A DNA stretch of 64,000 nucleotides from OFTM10 sp964344055 (GCA_964344055.1 CAYFLT010000004.1:1-64000), one strand, 5' to 3'; positions 23,904-33,500 are shown, counted from the stretch's first letter. Notes: generated by a model from the letters alone, not told the origin. Made by a program: numbers and translations.

Positions 23904-24560
23904 TCAGCGGCGGCGGATCATGGTGACGCCGTCGCCGACGCTGAGTTGCGCGACCTCGCTACGCGGATCGTCGAGCACATGATCATTGAACGCTCGCAAG
24001 GCGACCGTGTCGTCGTCGTCGGCATTGGCGTCGGCGACCAGGCCGAGCCAGAGCGTGTTGTCCACGAGGATCACGCTATTGTCGGAGAGACGCGGCAGGA
24101 GGGTCTCGTAGTAGTCGATGTAGCCGGTCTTGTCGGCGTCGATGAACGCCAGGTCGATCTCCCGCTCTGGTGGCAGCGACGTGATCGTCTCCATGGCCGG
24201 CCCGATGACCAGTTCGATCCGGTCCGCCACACCGGCCTGCTCCCAGAAGTCCCGAGCGATGGCGGTCCACTCCTCGCTCACGTCACAAGCCAAGAGGCGG
24301 CCGCCCTCAGGTAGCGCCCGCGCGACGGCGAGTGCGGAGTAGCCGGTGAACGTGCCGATCTCCACGGCGAACCGGGGCTGGAGTATCGCGGTGAGGACCG
24401 ACATGAACGCCGCCTGGTCCGGGCCGATCTGCATGAGGGCGAAGTCGCCCGTGGCCTCCCGGGTCGCCTCGGTGAGGGCGACCTGGATCGCATCGGGCGG
24501 TTCGGAGTGGGCACGGACATAGTCCGAGATGTGGTCCGGGAGGAAACTGAGTCGTGACAT
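23904..24560 (-). CDS. SAM-dependent O-methyltransferase (caffeoyl-CoA OMT-like)
   Basis: 218 residues with the family pattern: EIGTFTGYSALAVARALP (motif I, about 67-84, SAM binding), LLACDVSEEW (acidic residue for the ribose), the DLAFIDADKTGYIDYYE metal/catalytic block (about 137-153) and ILVDNTLWLG (about 164). The Asp residues coordinate the divalent metal that positions a catechol-type hydroxyl. It methylates small phenolic or similar hydroxyls; the true substrate is unknown. It follows the LIV-type transporter genes by 30 bases on the same strand, so it may be the last gene of that operon. Confidence 0.86.
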   Translation of the reverse strand: MSRLSFLPDHISDYVRAHSEPPDAIQVALTEATREATGDFALMQIGPDQAAFMSVLTAILQPRFAVEIGTFTGYSALAVARALPEGGRLLACDVSEEWTAIARDFWEQAGVADRIELVIGPAMETITSLPPEREIDLAFIDADKTGYIDYYETLLPRLSDNSVILVDNTLWLGLVADANADDDDTVALRAFNDHVLDDPRSEVAQLSVGDGVTMIRRR

Positions 24561-24590
24561 TGCCGGCTCCGGTGGGTCGGGCTCCGAGGG

Positions 24591-27434
24591 TCAGGAGTCG
24601 CTGCGCTCGATGGCGCGGTCGTCGGTCCCGAGGTAGCTGGCGATGACCGCGGGGTCGTTGCGGACCTCGTTCGGCACGCCCTCGGCGATGATCGCACCGG
24701 ATTCGAGGCAGTAGACCCGGTCGCTGATGCTCATGATCAGCGGCATGTCGTGCTCGATGATCAGCATCGACGCGCCGAGTTCCCGGCGAATCTCCTTGAT
24801 CAGCGGGCCGAACGCCTCCGTCTCGCGCTGGGCGACACCGGCGGTGGGCTCGTCGAGACAGAGAACCTGGGCGTCGAGGGCGAGCAGGCCGGCGATCTCG
24901 ACGATCCGGCGGGTGCCGGTGGAGAGGTCCGAGATGAACGAGTCGGCGTACCGACCGAGCCCGAGGAAGTCGATGAGATCGGTCGCCTCCGCCCGCTGGC
25001 GACGCTCGGACGGGCCATTGAGGAAGAGCATGGTCTTCACGAACGACGTCCGCTCCCTGGCTTCGAGCGCCACCTGCACGGTCTCGCGGACCGTCAGCTC
25101 CGGGAAGAGGGTGGCGGCCTGGAAGGTCCGACCCAGCCCGTCCCGGGCTCTGCCGGTGGCCGACAGGTCGGTGATGTCGTAGCCCAGGAGCTCGACGTTG
25201 CCGGTGGCCGGGACGAAACCGCCGATGGCATTCATCAGGGTGGACTTTCCGGCGCCGTTGGTGCCGATGAGTCCGACGATCTCGTCGCGGCGGACATCGA
25301 TGGAGACATGGTCGACGGCCCGGTTGCCGCCGAATCGCACCGACACGTCCTCGGTCTTCAGCGCCACCGAGGGCACGTGCCGAGGCGCGGTGGCGCGGGA
25401 GAGGGAGGCCGGCGGCTTGGTCGCCGATTCCGCTCCCTCGTGGTCGGGAAGCCGACGCTCGGCCAGGTCGACGATCTTGTTGCGGGCCACGTAGAACGCC
25501 TGGATCATTCCGCCGGGGAAGTACATCAGGATGACGATCAGGCCGATGCTCGATGTGAAGAGCGGGACCACCTCGTTGTCGGGCCAGAAGGCCGGAAGCC
25601 CGCGGACCCAGACCGCACCCAACACCGCGCCGGCCACGGTGCCGAGGCCACCGATGACGGTCATGCCCACCACCTGGAGGCTGTCGCCGACGAGGAAGAA
25701 GGCTTCCTGGTAGCGGATGTTGCGCGACAGGTTGCCGAGAAGGGCGCCACCGAACCCGGCGGTGCCACCGGCGATCGCGAACGCCATCAACTTCATGCGG
25801 GTGGGGCTGACCGTGTAGGCGGCAGCGGTGTCGGGATTGTCCCGGACCGCGATGATCGACCGGCCGATGCCGCTGCGGCGCAGCCTCGAGAGCAGGGTGA
25901 TCGTGAGCACGGCACAGATCAGGCAGAAGTAGAAGTAGTTGCGCTGGTCCTTGAGGTGGACGGTGAGGAAGTAGCCGCGGTCGAACAACACCGTACGTTC
26001 GCCCCCGCTGAAGAGCGGTCGGGCGAACAGGTACTGCTGGGCGGCGAGGGCGAAGGCGAACGTCGACACCGCGAGCATGAGCCCACGCACGCGTAGGGCC
26101 CCCATGCCGGTGATGATCGCGATCCCGGCGGTGGTGAACACGGCGAGCAGGATCGCCCAGAGCTGGGGGACACCGCTGAGCTCGAAGTCGATCAGCCGGG
26201 TCTCCCGCCAGCCGATGTCCATCGACAGTCCGCGGTGGAAGGTGGCGGCGCTCAAGGCGCCGATGCCGGCGTAGGCCATCTGGGCGAGCGACAGCTGCCC
26301 TGACCAACCGGTGATCACGTTGACCGACGCCGCACAGATCGCGAAGGCTGCCACCGTCGAATACAGGATGAAACGGGACGACTTGAGCTCGTAGAACCCG
26401 ATCGACTCGTGGTACCAGGTGAGGACGAAGATCAGGATCAACAGGACCGTGCCGATGATGCGGCCGAGGTTGTTGAGCCAGAAGACCCCACGAAGCCGCT
26501 CCGGAATCGGGCGGACCTTGGGGGTGAACACCATGCCGGTCTCGTCGCTGGTTCGAGACTGCCAGTAGATCGCCAACACGATGGCGATGAAGAAGACGAA
26601 GCTGCTCAGGCCGGTCTCGCTCGGGAAGTAGAAGCGGAAGGCGTTCTCGGCGATACCGACCACGATTCCAGCGGCCATGGCTCTGGGGAAGCTGTGCATC
26701 CCGGCGAGCACCGCCGCCGCCAGCGCGCTGGTGAGGGTGAAGGGTCCGAGGTTGGACAGACCGCCGGCCCCACCACCGCCGCTGAGGAGGATCATCGACA
26801 GGGTCGACAGGAATCCACCGATGGTCCAGACCACGGTGGAGACGGTCTTGGGATTGATCCCCGACAGCCGGCTGAGCGGAGCGTTGTCGGCCGAGGCGGT
26901 GATCGATTTCCCGAAGATGGTCCGGTTCATCCAGAGTCCGAGTAGGCCCGCCAGGACAGGGACGACGATGAGGATCTGGACGTCGGCACCGATGATCCGG
27001 AGACCGAAGACGTCCTCCCAGGTCGAACCGATCGCGACGGGATAGCTGGTCTGGGCCCCCTCCACCTCGGGTTCTGGCAGCTGGAGGAGGATCGCGAGCA
27101 TCAGTTGGGCGATGCCGACGGTGGCGACGAGGAGGATGACCCGCGGACTGTTGAACAGCCGCCGCACGATGATGAGTTCGACGATCGTGCCGATCAGGGC
27201 GCCGATCGCCAGAGACAGGACGAGGGCGATCCAGAACGGGAAGTCGTAGTTGATCACCATCACCGCGAACATCGCGGTGCCCGGGAGCCCCATGTTGCCG
27301 ACCGCGAAGTTGATGACCTTCGTCGATCGGTAGATCAACACGATGCCCATGGCCAACAGGCCGAACACGAACCCGTTGACGATCCCGGCGAAGATGGTGC
27401 CGCGGGTGATCGTGGCGGCGATGGTCCAGGTCAT
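24591..27434 (-). CDS. LIV-type ABC transporter: fused permease-permease-ATPase (LivH-LivM-LivG)
   Basis: 947 residues combining three normally separate subunits. Residues about 1-300 are LivH-like (NGFVFGLLAMGIVLIYRSTK at about 20-39, then VINFAVGNMG). Residues about 320-640 are LivM-like (SVNVITGWSGQLSLAQMAYAG, and VRDNPDTAAAYTVSPTRMKL as the EAA-type loop). Residues about 690-940 are an ATPase with Walker A GTNGAGKST (about 727), signature ISDLSTGTRR, Walker B VLCLDEP and IIEHDMPLI. LIV systems import branched-chain or other small hydrophobic acids. The signature (LSTGT) departs from the LSYGE usual in LivG. It starts at ATG 27434, overlapping the MFS-LivF stop by one base. No binding-protein gene is nearby. 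Confidence 0.87.
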   Translation of the reverse strand: MTWTIAATITRGTIFAGIVNGFVFGLLAMGIVLIYRSTKVINFAVGNMGLPGTAMFAVMVINYDFPFWIALVLSLAIGALIGTIVELIIVRRLFNSPRVILLVATVGIAQLMLAILLQLPEPEVEGAQTSYPVAIGSTWEDVFGLRIIGADVQILIVVPVLAGLLGLWMNRTIFGKSITASADNAPLSRLSGINPKTVSTVVWTIGGFLSTLSMILLSGGGGAGGLSNLGPFTLTSALAAAVLAGMHSFPRAMAAGIVVGIAENAFRFYFPSETGLSSFVFFIAIVLAIYWQSRTSDETGMVFTPKVRPIPERLRGVFWLNNLGRIIGTVLLILIFVLTWYHESIGFYELKSSRFILYSTVAAFAICAASVNVITGWSGQLSLAQMAYAGIGALSAATFHRGLSMDIGWRETRLIDFELSGVPQLWAILLAVFTTAGIAIITGMGALRVRGLMLAVSTFAFALAAQQYLFARPLFSGGERTVLFDRGYFLTVHLKDQRNYFYFCLICAVLTITLLSRLRRSGIGRSIIAVRDNPDTAAAYTVSPTRMKLMAFAIAGGTAGFGGALLGNLSRNIRYQEAFFLVGDSLQVVGMTVIGGLGTVAGAVLGAVWVRGLPAFWPDNEVVPLFTSSIGLIVILMYFPGGMIQAFYVARNKIVDLAERRLPDHEGAESATKPPASLSRATAPRHVPSVALKTEDVSVRFGGNRAVDHVSIDVRRDEIVGLIGTNGAGKSTLMNAIGGFVPATGNVELLGYDITDLSATGRARDGLGRTFQAATLFPELTVRETVQVALEARERTSFVKTMLFLNGPSERRQRAEATDLIDFLGLGRYADSFISDLSTGTRRIVEIAGLLALDAQVLCLDEPTAGVAQRETEAFGPLIKEIRRELGASMLIIEHDMPLIMSISDRVYCLESGAIIAEGVPNEVRNDPAVIASYLGTDDRAIERSDS

Positions 27435-29641
27435 CAGCCGCCCTCCCGGCCCAGGAACACCGCTCGGGCGAGATCGTCACGCTCGGCCAGTTCCTGCGCC
27501 GGTCCCTCGAAGCGGACCTGGCCCTTTTCGAGGAACACGGCCCGGTCAGAGACCGCGAGCGCGACGTTGAGTGACTGTTCGACGATGATCATCGTCTGGC
27601 CCGCTTCGCGAAGGCGATCGAGATGGCCCAGGAGGTCCTGGACCACGGCCGGAGCCAGGCCGAGGCTGAGCTCGTCGATGATCAGGACCTCGGGCTCGTG
27701 CAGCATCACCCGGGCGAGGGCGAGCATCTGTTGCTGGCCACCGGAGAGGTCGCCGGCCCGTTCGTCGAGACGTTCACTCAATGAGGGGAACAGTTCCAGG
27801 ACCCGTTCGATCCGGCGACGGACGTCGGCCTTGTCGTGGCGGTACCGGTAGGCGCCGACCTCGAGGTTGTCGCCGATCGTCATGTTCGGCCAGATCCCGG
27901 CGCCGCCGGGGAGCATCTCGATACCGAGCTTGCCGCGGATCTCCGGGGTGGTGAACGTGATCGTCTGGCCGTCGAGTCGGACCACCCCGTGCTCGGGCGT
28001 GACGAGGCCCGTGATGACCTTGAGGATGGTTGACTTGCCCGCTCCGTTGGTGCCCAACAGGGCCAGCGTCTCGCCCCGCTTCACCTCGAACGACAGGTCG
28101 AACAGGACCTGGACCTGGCCGTAGCTGAAGTCGACGTTGTGGACCTGGATCGCCGGGATGTCGTCGGGATGCTCGGCCTGCCGCTTCTCCTCTTCCTGTT
28201 CCTCCTGGAGTTCGGCCACCACGAGGCTGAGGTCCCGGCGGAGGCGGGTGGACCCCTTGATGACGTAGTAGCCGCCGAGGGGCATGAACAGCATCGTGAG
28301 GGTGATGATGGCGGTCTTCTCGCCGACGGCGTCCTGGAGGAAGGCGGCGACCAGGCCACCGCCGACACCGCCGATCGCGAACATGAAGAACGTGATGATC
28401 GCCGTGCCCATGCCGCGGAGCCGGTAGGGCACCACGCTCTGGATCGACGGCTGGATCATGGCGAAGGCCGCACCGAGGAAGGTGGCGTTGAGGGCGCCGA
28501 TCGCCGCGAATCCGACCACGTTGGGCATCGAGTACTGGAGCGGCACCAGCACGATCGAGGGCAGGAGCAGGAACCCGAGGATGCGCAGCGCGCCGTCGGG
28601 GTTGGTCTTGAACGTTCGGTCGAACTTCCGACCGACTATCGGGAGGAAGCCGATGAGGAGGATCCCGGCGGGCGCCACGGCGAACCCGCGCTCCAGAGCA
28701 TCCAGATCGAACTCCTCTTCGAGGAAGAAGCTCTGGATCGACTGAGCCGGGAACAGGGCGAAGCCGATCGCCACCATCGCGAAGACCATGAAACGGATCG
28801 TGTCGATCCGCCAGATCCGGGCGGCGGCCGCCTCGACCGAGATCGGAGGCTCCTCGCGCTTCTCGAGCCCGCGCCCGAGCACCTCCTTCTTCTCCCACTG
28901 TCCCCGCTCCGGTTCGGGGATCGCGAACGCCAGGAAGGCCATGATTCCCACGGGAATCCCGAGAATGAAGTAGGCCCACCGCCAGCCGGCGACGCCACCG
29001 GCCGCGACCGCGATCCCGCCGACGAGGATCGGGCTGGCCGAGTGGAAGATCCGTCCCACGCCGGCGTTGACGGCGTACATCCGCCCCCGGGTGGCGATGG
29101 GGTACGTGTCGGCGAGCAGGGTCGAGTGGACGGTGATCGTGTTGGCCTTGGAGATCCCCGTGAAGAAGCGCGCCCAGAACAGCATGAACGCGTTCACCGC
29201 GAGACCGCTGAGGAACGTGAAGCACGCGAACGCCGCCGAGGCGAAGCCGACGATCGGGCCGCGGCGTACACGGTCCGCGAGCCACCCCATGGGTCCGGCG
29301 CCGAGCACGAAGAAGGCCACCGAGGCGGCAGAGATGAAGGTGACGGTGCCGTCGGAGACACCGAACGTCTCCGCGATGTCCGGGCCGAGGATGTTGATCG
29401 CCGCCCCTTCGAGCTCGTCGAGGCTGTTGAGGATGAGCAGTACGACGAAGGTGTAGAACCCGCCCTTGCGCAGGCCCTCCTTCAGTGGCATCTCCTCGGA
29501 TCCGACCCCGGGGAGGAGATCGTCGGCGAAGATGACGTCCTGGGCGCGCTCGGCTTGGGCCTCTCGGCGGGCTGCCTCCTCCTCGAGTACCGCAGCAGTC
29601 AGCGCCGCCGTGCCCTGAGGTGCGTCGTTCTCTTCGCTCAC
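27434..29641 (-). CDS. Fusion of MFS-type membrane domain with LivF-type ABC ATPase
   Basis: 735 residues of unusual build. Residues about 60-470 are a major-facilitator domain with about 12 hydrophobic segments and a motif-A-like loop GWLADRVRRGP (about 120). Residues about 500-735 form a complete ABC ATPase: Walker A GTNGAGKST (about 530), Q-loop, signature LSGGQQQMLALARV (about 640), Walker B VLIIDELSLGLAP and switch His region VEQSLNVAL, best matched to LivF. The frame is continuous through the linker (AELQEEQEEEKRQAEHPDD), so no frameshift is needed. It is coupled (TGATG) to the LivH-LivM-LivG fusion. Together the two encode every LIV subunit except the binding protein, plus an extra MFS domain. 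Confidence 0.85.
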   Translation of the reverse strand: MSEENDAPQGTAALTAAVLEEEAARREAQAERAQDVIFADDLLPGVGSEEMPLKEGLRKGGFYTFVVLLILNSLDELEGAAINILGPDIAETFGVSDGTVTFISAASVAFFVLGAGPMGWLADRVRRGPIVGFASAAFACFTFLSGLAVNAFMLFWARFFTGISKANTITVHSTLLADTYPIATRGRMYAVNAGVGRIFHSASPILVGGIAVAAGGVAGWRWAYFILGIPVGIMAFLAFAIPEPERGQWEKKEVLGRGLEKREEPPISVEAAAARIWRIDTIRFMVFAMVAIGFALFPAQSIQSFFLEEEFDLDALERGFAVAPAGILLIGFLPIVGRKFDRTFKTNPDGALRILGFLLLPSIVLVPLQYSMPNVVGFAAIGALNATFLGAAFAMIQPSIQSVVPYRLRGMGTAIITFFMFAIGGVGGGLVAAFLQDAVGEKTAIITLTMLFMPLGGYYVIKGSTRLRRDLSLVVAELQEEQEEEKRQAEHPDDIPAIQVHNVDFSYGQVQVLFDLSFEVKRGETLALLGTNGAGKSTILKVITGLVTPEHGVVRLDGQTITFTTPEIRGKLGIEMLPGGAGIWPNMTIGDNLEVGAYRYRHDKADVRRRIERVLELFPSLSERLDERAGDLSGGQQQMLALARVMLHEPEVLIIDELSLGLAPAVVQDLLGHLDRLREAGQTMIIVEQSLNVALAVSDRAVFLEKGQVRFEGPAQELAERDDLARAVFLGREGG

Positions 29642-29750
29642 CTGTCCCCCTCCGGCCGCAGTGCGAATGCGCTCCCGAGCCCGGAACTGTAGGAGATATC
29701 CGGCTCGCGTGCGATAGCTGACGGTGTGTCAGGTCGAGAAACCCGATCGC

Positions 29751-30445
29751 TCAGTCGGAGCTGCTGCCGATGTGTCGGGTGCCGGGCGGATCGACGGCCC
29801 ACTCGGGGCTGTGGCCCCATTCCGCGTCGTAGACGAAGTGCGCCAGTGGCCTTCGGCGNNNNNNNNNNNNNNNNNCCGAGTGTGATGGTGGCGGCCACGA
29901 AGACGCCGTCGGGAATGTGAAGCAGGTCGGCCAGCTCCGCCTCGACCGCGGTGTGCCACATCGTGACGACTCCTCCGTAGCCGAGTGCACGCGCCGCGAG
30001 GAGCAGGTTCTGCATCGCCGGGTAGACCGACGCCCCTTCGGTCGATGTCGGGTCGCGGTGTCGGATGAGGCACGGGAAGATCAGGCCGGGGACCGTCGGC
30101 AAGCGGTCGATGNNNNNNNNNNACGGACACCTGGGTCATCGGATCTCCAGGCGGCGCGGCCTGGCCGTAGCCGTCGACGGCGCGCTTGCGACTCCAGACG
30201 GTGCGGGCCGCGCCGCCGATCAGTGCCTTCGCCTCTTCGGCCACCGCACCCTCGGTCAGCACGATGAGGCGGAAGTTCTGCCGGTTCGAGCCGGTAGGTG
30301 CACGACTGGCCGCGAAGCAGATGTCGCGAAGAACGGCATCCGGAATCGGTTCGTCGGTGTAGCGGCGAATCGACCGGGTGGTCGCAATCGCGTCGAAGAG
30401 GCCGAGCGTGTCAGGTCCCGTCGGTGTCTCCGCGAGCGAGTCCAT
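29751..30445 (-). CDS. Nitroreductase-family FMN enzyme, interrupted by two assembly gaps
   Basis: Coding in three pieces separated by N runs at 30113-30122 and 29859-29875, whose nominal lengths shift the frame. Piece one (from ATG 30445) has TTRSIRRYTDEPIPDAVLRDICFAA (about 20-45) and APTGSNRQNFR, the FMN-binding Arg/Ser pattern of nitroreductases. Piece two has YPAMQNLLLAARALGYGGVVT, the conserved central helix. Piece three ends FVYDAEWGHSPEW. Full length would be about 230 residues. It uses FMN and NAD(P)H to reduce nitro, quinone or enone groups. Start and upstream stop overlap by TGATG, coupling it to the phosphotriesterase-like gene. Confidence 0.78.
29859..29875. other. Assembly gap (17 N)
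   Basis: Unknown bases inside the nitroreductase gene; the reading frame differs on either side, so the true gap length is not 17 modulo 3. Confidence 0.95.
30113..30122. other. Assembly gap (10 N)
   Basis: Nominal ten-base gap inside the nitroreductase gene; frame changes across it. Confidence 0.95.
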
Positions 30446-31428
30446 CAGCGCTCGATCCCCGGCAGGGCGGAGCCCTCGAAGTACGCCTGCGGATTCTCGT
30501 GGGTGAGCCGATGGATGTCCGCCTCGTCGACTCCGAGATCGGTGAGGAGAGGGATGATCTCCCGGTCGAAGCGGGTGGGGTCGAAACGCTCGAAGACGCG
30601 CGCCCGCATGTGCGGGGGCCACGGACCGCCTTTCCAGCACCAGACGGCGTCGTGGGACACGACGGCGCGGTCGCCCGCTCCGGCGGCAATCAGGCGACTC
30701 AGCGCCGCGGCCCGGTCCTCATCGCTCACGAAGGGGATCCCGAATCGGTCGAAGCCGAGGTAGCTGCCGCCTCGGGCGATGGCGAGGTGGTAGTCGGTGT
30801 CGGTGGTTCCACACGAGTGTCCGATCACGATCCGCTCGGCCGGCACCCCCGCCGCGGTCAGCACCTCCTGTTGGAGATCGCCGACCGTGCCCTGGTCGGT
30901 GTGAGTGGTGATCGGCGTGTCGGTCGCCACCGCGGCCGCGGCCGCGGCCTCGAAGACCTGTTGTTCGTAGTCGCTCATCCGGTCGGGCCCGGTGGCGACC
31001 TTGATGATCCCGGGACGGATGCCGGTGCTGCCGATCCCCTCGGTCAGCTCGCGGACGAAGAGATCCGTCAGGACCGGCACGAGGTCCTCGAACCGTCCGC
31101 GGAACGACCAGTGGGCGTGACCCCCCTCGGCTTCGTGGTACAGCCCGGTTGCACAGATGATGTTGAAACCGGTGGCCTCGGCCGCGGCCACCATCAGCTC
31201 CGGATCCCGGCCCAGGTCACTCGGGCAGGGGTCGACCAATGAGCGGTAGCCGAGCGCCTGAAGCTCCTCGATCCGGCCGACGCAGACCTTCAGCATCTCC
31301 GAGAAGTCGGGCGCTTCGTTGGTCGCGGACTCCCAGCCCGGGTAGCCGACCGCCAGATGTTCGTGCATCAGCGTCCGTCCGAGCTCGCTGGCGTCGATGG
31401 TTCCGGTCACGGTCTGGATGGAGGCCAT
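30445..31428 (-). CDS. Phosphotriesterase-like metallohydrolase (PTE/PLL family)
   Basis: 327 residues from MASIQTVTG at 31428, the usual family start (an upstream in-frame ATG at 31506 would add an unrelated leader). Metal ligands of the binuclear amidohydrolase site are visible: HEH in LMHEHLAVG (about 20), the bridging Lys in IIKVATG (about 145), His in ITTHTDQG (about 178), His in IGHSCGTTD (about 206) and Asp in VVSHDAVW (about 264). Family members are lactonases, phosphotriesterases or amide hydrolases. It is coupled to the nitroreductase gene. No signal peptide. Confidence 0.86.
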   Translation of the reverse strand: MASIQTVTGTIDASELGRTLMHEHLAVGYPGWESATNEAPDFSEMLKVCVGRIEELQALGYRSLVDPCPSDLGRDPELMVAAAEATGFNIICATGLYHEAEGGHAHWSFRGRFEDLVPVLTDLFVRELTEGIGSTGIRPGIIKVATGPDRMSDYEQQVFEAAAAAAVATDTPITTHTDQGTVGDLQQEVLTAAGVPAERIVIGHSCGTTDTDYHLAIARGGSYLGFDRFGIPFVSDEDRAAALSRLIAAGAGDRAVVSHDAVWCWKGGPWPPHMRARVFERFDPTRFDREIIPLLTDLGVDEADIHRLTHENPQAYFEGSALPGIER

Positions 31429-31550
31429 CGCGGCACTGTAGAGGCCGCCGAAGTGCGGCAGAAGACGAGCGCGTTCGACGAAACGGCGGTGGCCACTCTG
31501 AGACACCTGCCTCCGAGCGTGCTCGCGCGGACCACTAGAGTTCGCGACAG

Positions 31551-32732
31551 ATGGGCCGGCGAGAGTCAGTGTTCATCCCGGCGAATCCGGGAATGCTCAC
31601 CCCGGAGTGGGTAACAGACGCGCTGACCGGGGCGGGCGCGCTGTCAGACGCTCGCGTGTCGTCGATCGTGGTGGAACCCATCGGCGGCGGCGGAGTCGGG
31701 CTGACCGGTGACACCGTCCGCGTCCGGCTCGAGATCGACGGAGGAGCCGGGCCCGATTCGGTCGTGGCCAAATTCCCGTCCCAGAACATCCAGACCCGGG
31801 CGATCTCCGAGAACTACGACTCCTACGCGCGTGAGATCCGCTTCTACCAGCGTCATGCGCACCGAATGCCGGTGCGGGTGGCGAAGTACATGGGCGCCGG
31901 CTACGACCCGGGCCGCTCCAAGCAACCCGGACCGATCGCGGCACGAATCGTCGACGCCCTGCCGGCCAGACTGAAGATCTGGATCTCCAGCAACGTCACC
32001 AAGTACATGCGTCCGACCAAGCGGCGCTATGCCCTGCTGATCGAGGATCTCGGCAGCGCCGGGTCGGTCTACGACATCATCGATCCTCCGGACCTGGGAC
32101 AGCTCGGTGCCGCGCTGGACACACTCGCCCGTATGCACGCCGAGTTCTGGGGCGACCCGACACTCGCGGAGGACGACTGCCTCGACACCCTGGTCACCCC
32201 GACCCCCGGTCTGTTCCGCACGGTCGCCGCGAGGCGTTGTCTGCCGGCTGCGCGGGAGCGCTTCGACTGGTTGGGGGACGCGGAGGCCGAGGTCCTCGCT
32301 GAGGCGATCGCGGGATTCCGCGAGGACGTACGCCTCCTCAACCAGCCATTGACACTGGTCCACGGTGATGCCCGCAGCGACAACATGATGTTCTGTGAGG
32401 ACGGCGCGGTCGCCCTGCTCGACTGGGCCCTGGCCGGCCACGGGCATCCAGGGTGGGACATCGGCTACCTCCTGAGCAGCTCCCTTCGTGTGGAGTTGGT
32501 CGAGGAACGAGATCAGCTCATCGAGGGCTATGCCGCGGTGCTGCGCGAGAACGGCGCGGAGATGGATCTCAGGGAGCTGAAGGCGGCGGTCTCCGCGGCC
32601 TATCGGGCCAATGCGGTCACCCAACTCCTGGCCTCGGCGCTCTTCGACGGCACGCTCGACGACGGCGAGACCGAGCTCTCCGACATGTGGCTGCCCCGGA
32701 TCGTGGCCGGTCTGCTCGCCGACCGCGGGTGA
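31551..32732 (+). CDS. Aminoglycoside-phosphotransferase-like (EcKL/DUF1679-type) kinase
   Basis: 393 residues with the kinase-like core: catalytic loop LVHGDARSDNMMF (about 266-278), the metal-binding stretch ALLDWALAGHGHPGWDIGYLL (about 285-305), and an N-lobe Lys in VVAKFPSQN (about 73). The long segment between lobes and RYALLIEDLG (about 163) fit the ecdysteroid-kinase-like group, also common near lipid and steroid degradation genes in actinobacteria. It would phosphorylate a small molecule with ATP; substrate unknown. It is first in a plus-strand run with a GNAT gene 6 bases later. Confidence 0.8.
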   Translation: MGRRESVFIPANPGMLTPEWVTDALTGAGALSDARVSSIVVEPIGGGGVGLTGDTVRVRLEIDGGAGPDSVVAKFPSQNIQTRAISENYDSYAREIRFYQRHAHRMPVRVAKYMGAGYDPGRSKQPGPIAARIVDALPARLKIWISSNVTKYMRPTKRRYALLIEDLGSAGSVYDIIDPPDLGQLGAALDTLARMHAEFWGDPTLAEDDCLDTLVTPTPGLFRTVAARRCLPAARERFDWLGDAEAEVLAEAIAGFREDVRLLNQPLTLVHGDARSDNMMFCEDGAVALLDWALAGHGHPGWDIGYLLSSSLRVELVEERDQLIEGYAAVLRENGAEMDLRELKAAVSAAYRANAVTQLLASALFDGTLDDGETELSDMWLPRIVAGLLADRG

Positions 32733-32738
32733 GCGAGA

Positions 32739-33500
32739 ATGGTCCACCGCGTCGGTGATCCAGGCGAGTTGGAGGAATTCTTCTCCGACGACCGGCGGGT
32801 TCACGTCTATGCCCTCTGTGATCTCGAGGAGCCGTTCTGGTCGGCCAGCTCGTGGTGGCGGGAGGGCGACGGGGTCGTCGGCGTGATCGGGCTGCCCGAC
32901 GGCGCCCCCACGGTGTATGCGGTGGCCACCCGTGACCCCGACGCCTCGCTCCGTCTGCTCGACCACGTGATCGCCGACCTTCCGGCGCGCACCCTCATCA
33001 CCGGCCCGACCGGGACCGCCGACGTGGTGGAGCGACGGCGAGGTGCGGCATGGGCGGGCCTGCATCATCGCTACGTGCTCGTCGATCGAGCACGTTGCCT
33101 GGCCGCCGGCAGCCTCGATGTCGAACCGCTCGGCCCGGAGCATGCCGACGAGCTTCGGGCCTTCTACGACTCAGTACCGGGCGCGGCGTTCTTCCTCGCG
33201 TCGATGTTGGTGGACGACACCGTGGGCATCCGGCGGGACGACCGGCTGGTGGCTGCCGCGGGTACGCACGTGTGTTCTCGGTCCAAGGAAGTCGCCGCCA
33301 TCGGGTCCGTGCTCACCGATCCGGCGCGTCGCGGCGAAGGACTCGGGGCAAGGGTCACGGCGGGGGTCGTCGCCCGGGCCGGAGAAGAGGTCGGAACCAT
33401 CGGATTGAACTGTGCAGCCGAGAACGCCGTCGCCCAACGGTTGTACGAGCGGCTCGGGTTCGAGTCGATCCACGACTACGAAGAAGCCGAAATCGCCTGA
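32739..33500 (+). CDS. GNAT-family N-acetyltransferase
   Basis: 253 residues. The C-terminal half is a GNAT fold with motif A as EVAAIGSVLTDPARRGEGLGARVTAGV (about 185-211; R/Q-x-x-G-x-G/A binds CoA pyrophosphate) and motif B as LNCAAENAVAQRLYERLGF (about 222-240). The N-terminal half (residues 1-110) looks like a second, degenerate GNAT domain as in FR47-like proteins. Acetylated substrate unknown. It starts six bases after the kinase gene, and the next SDR gene follows in 25 bases. Confidence 0.82.
   Translation: MVHRVGDPGELEEFFSDDRRVHVYALCDLEEPFWSASSWWREGDGVVGVIGLPDGAPTVYAVATRDPDASLRLLDHVIADLPARTLITGPTGTADVVERRRGAAWAGLHHRYVLVDRARCLAAGSLDVEPLGPEHADELRAFYDSVPGAAFFLASMLVDDTVGIRRDDRLVAAAGTHVCSRSKEVAAIGSVLTDPARRGEGLGARVTAGVVARAGEEVGTIGLNCAAENAVAQRLYERLGFESIHDYEEAEIA

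Noticed and set aside
24307..27480. 1057-codon frame on the minus strand shifted against the LIV fusion gene
   Set aside because: Same-strand out-of-frame shadow of the real permease-permease-ATPase gene; composition is Arg/Pro/His-rich and no domain is seen.
31429..31506. Longer start for the phosphotriesterase-like protein
   Set aside because: The 26 extra residues (MSQSGHRRFVERARLL...) do not match family N-termini, which begin at MASIQTVTG.
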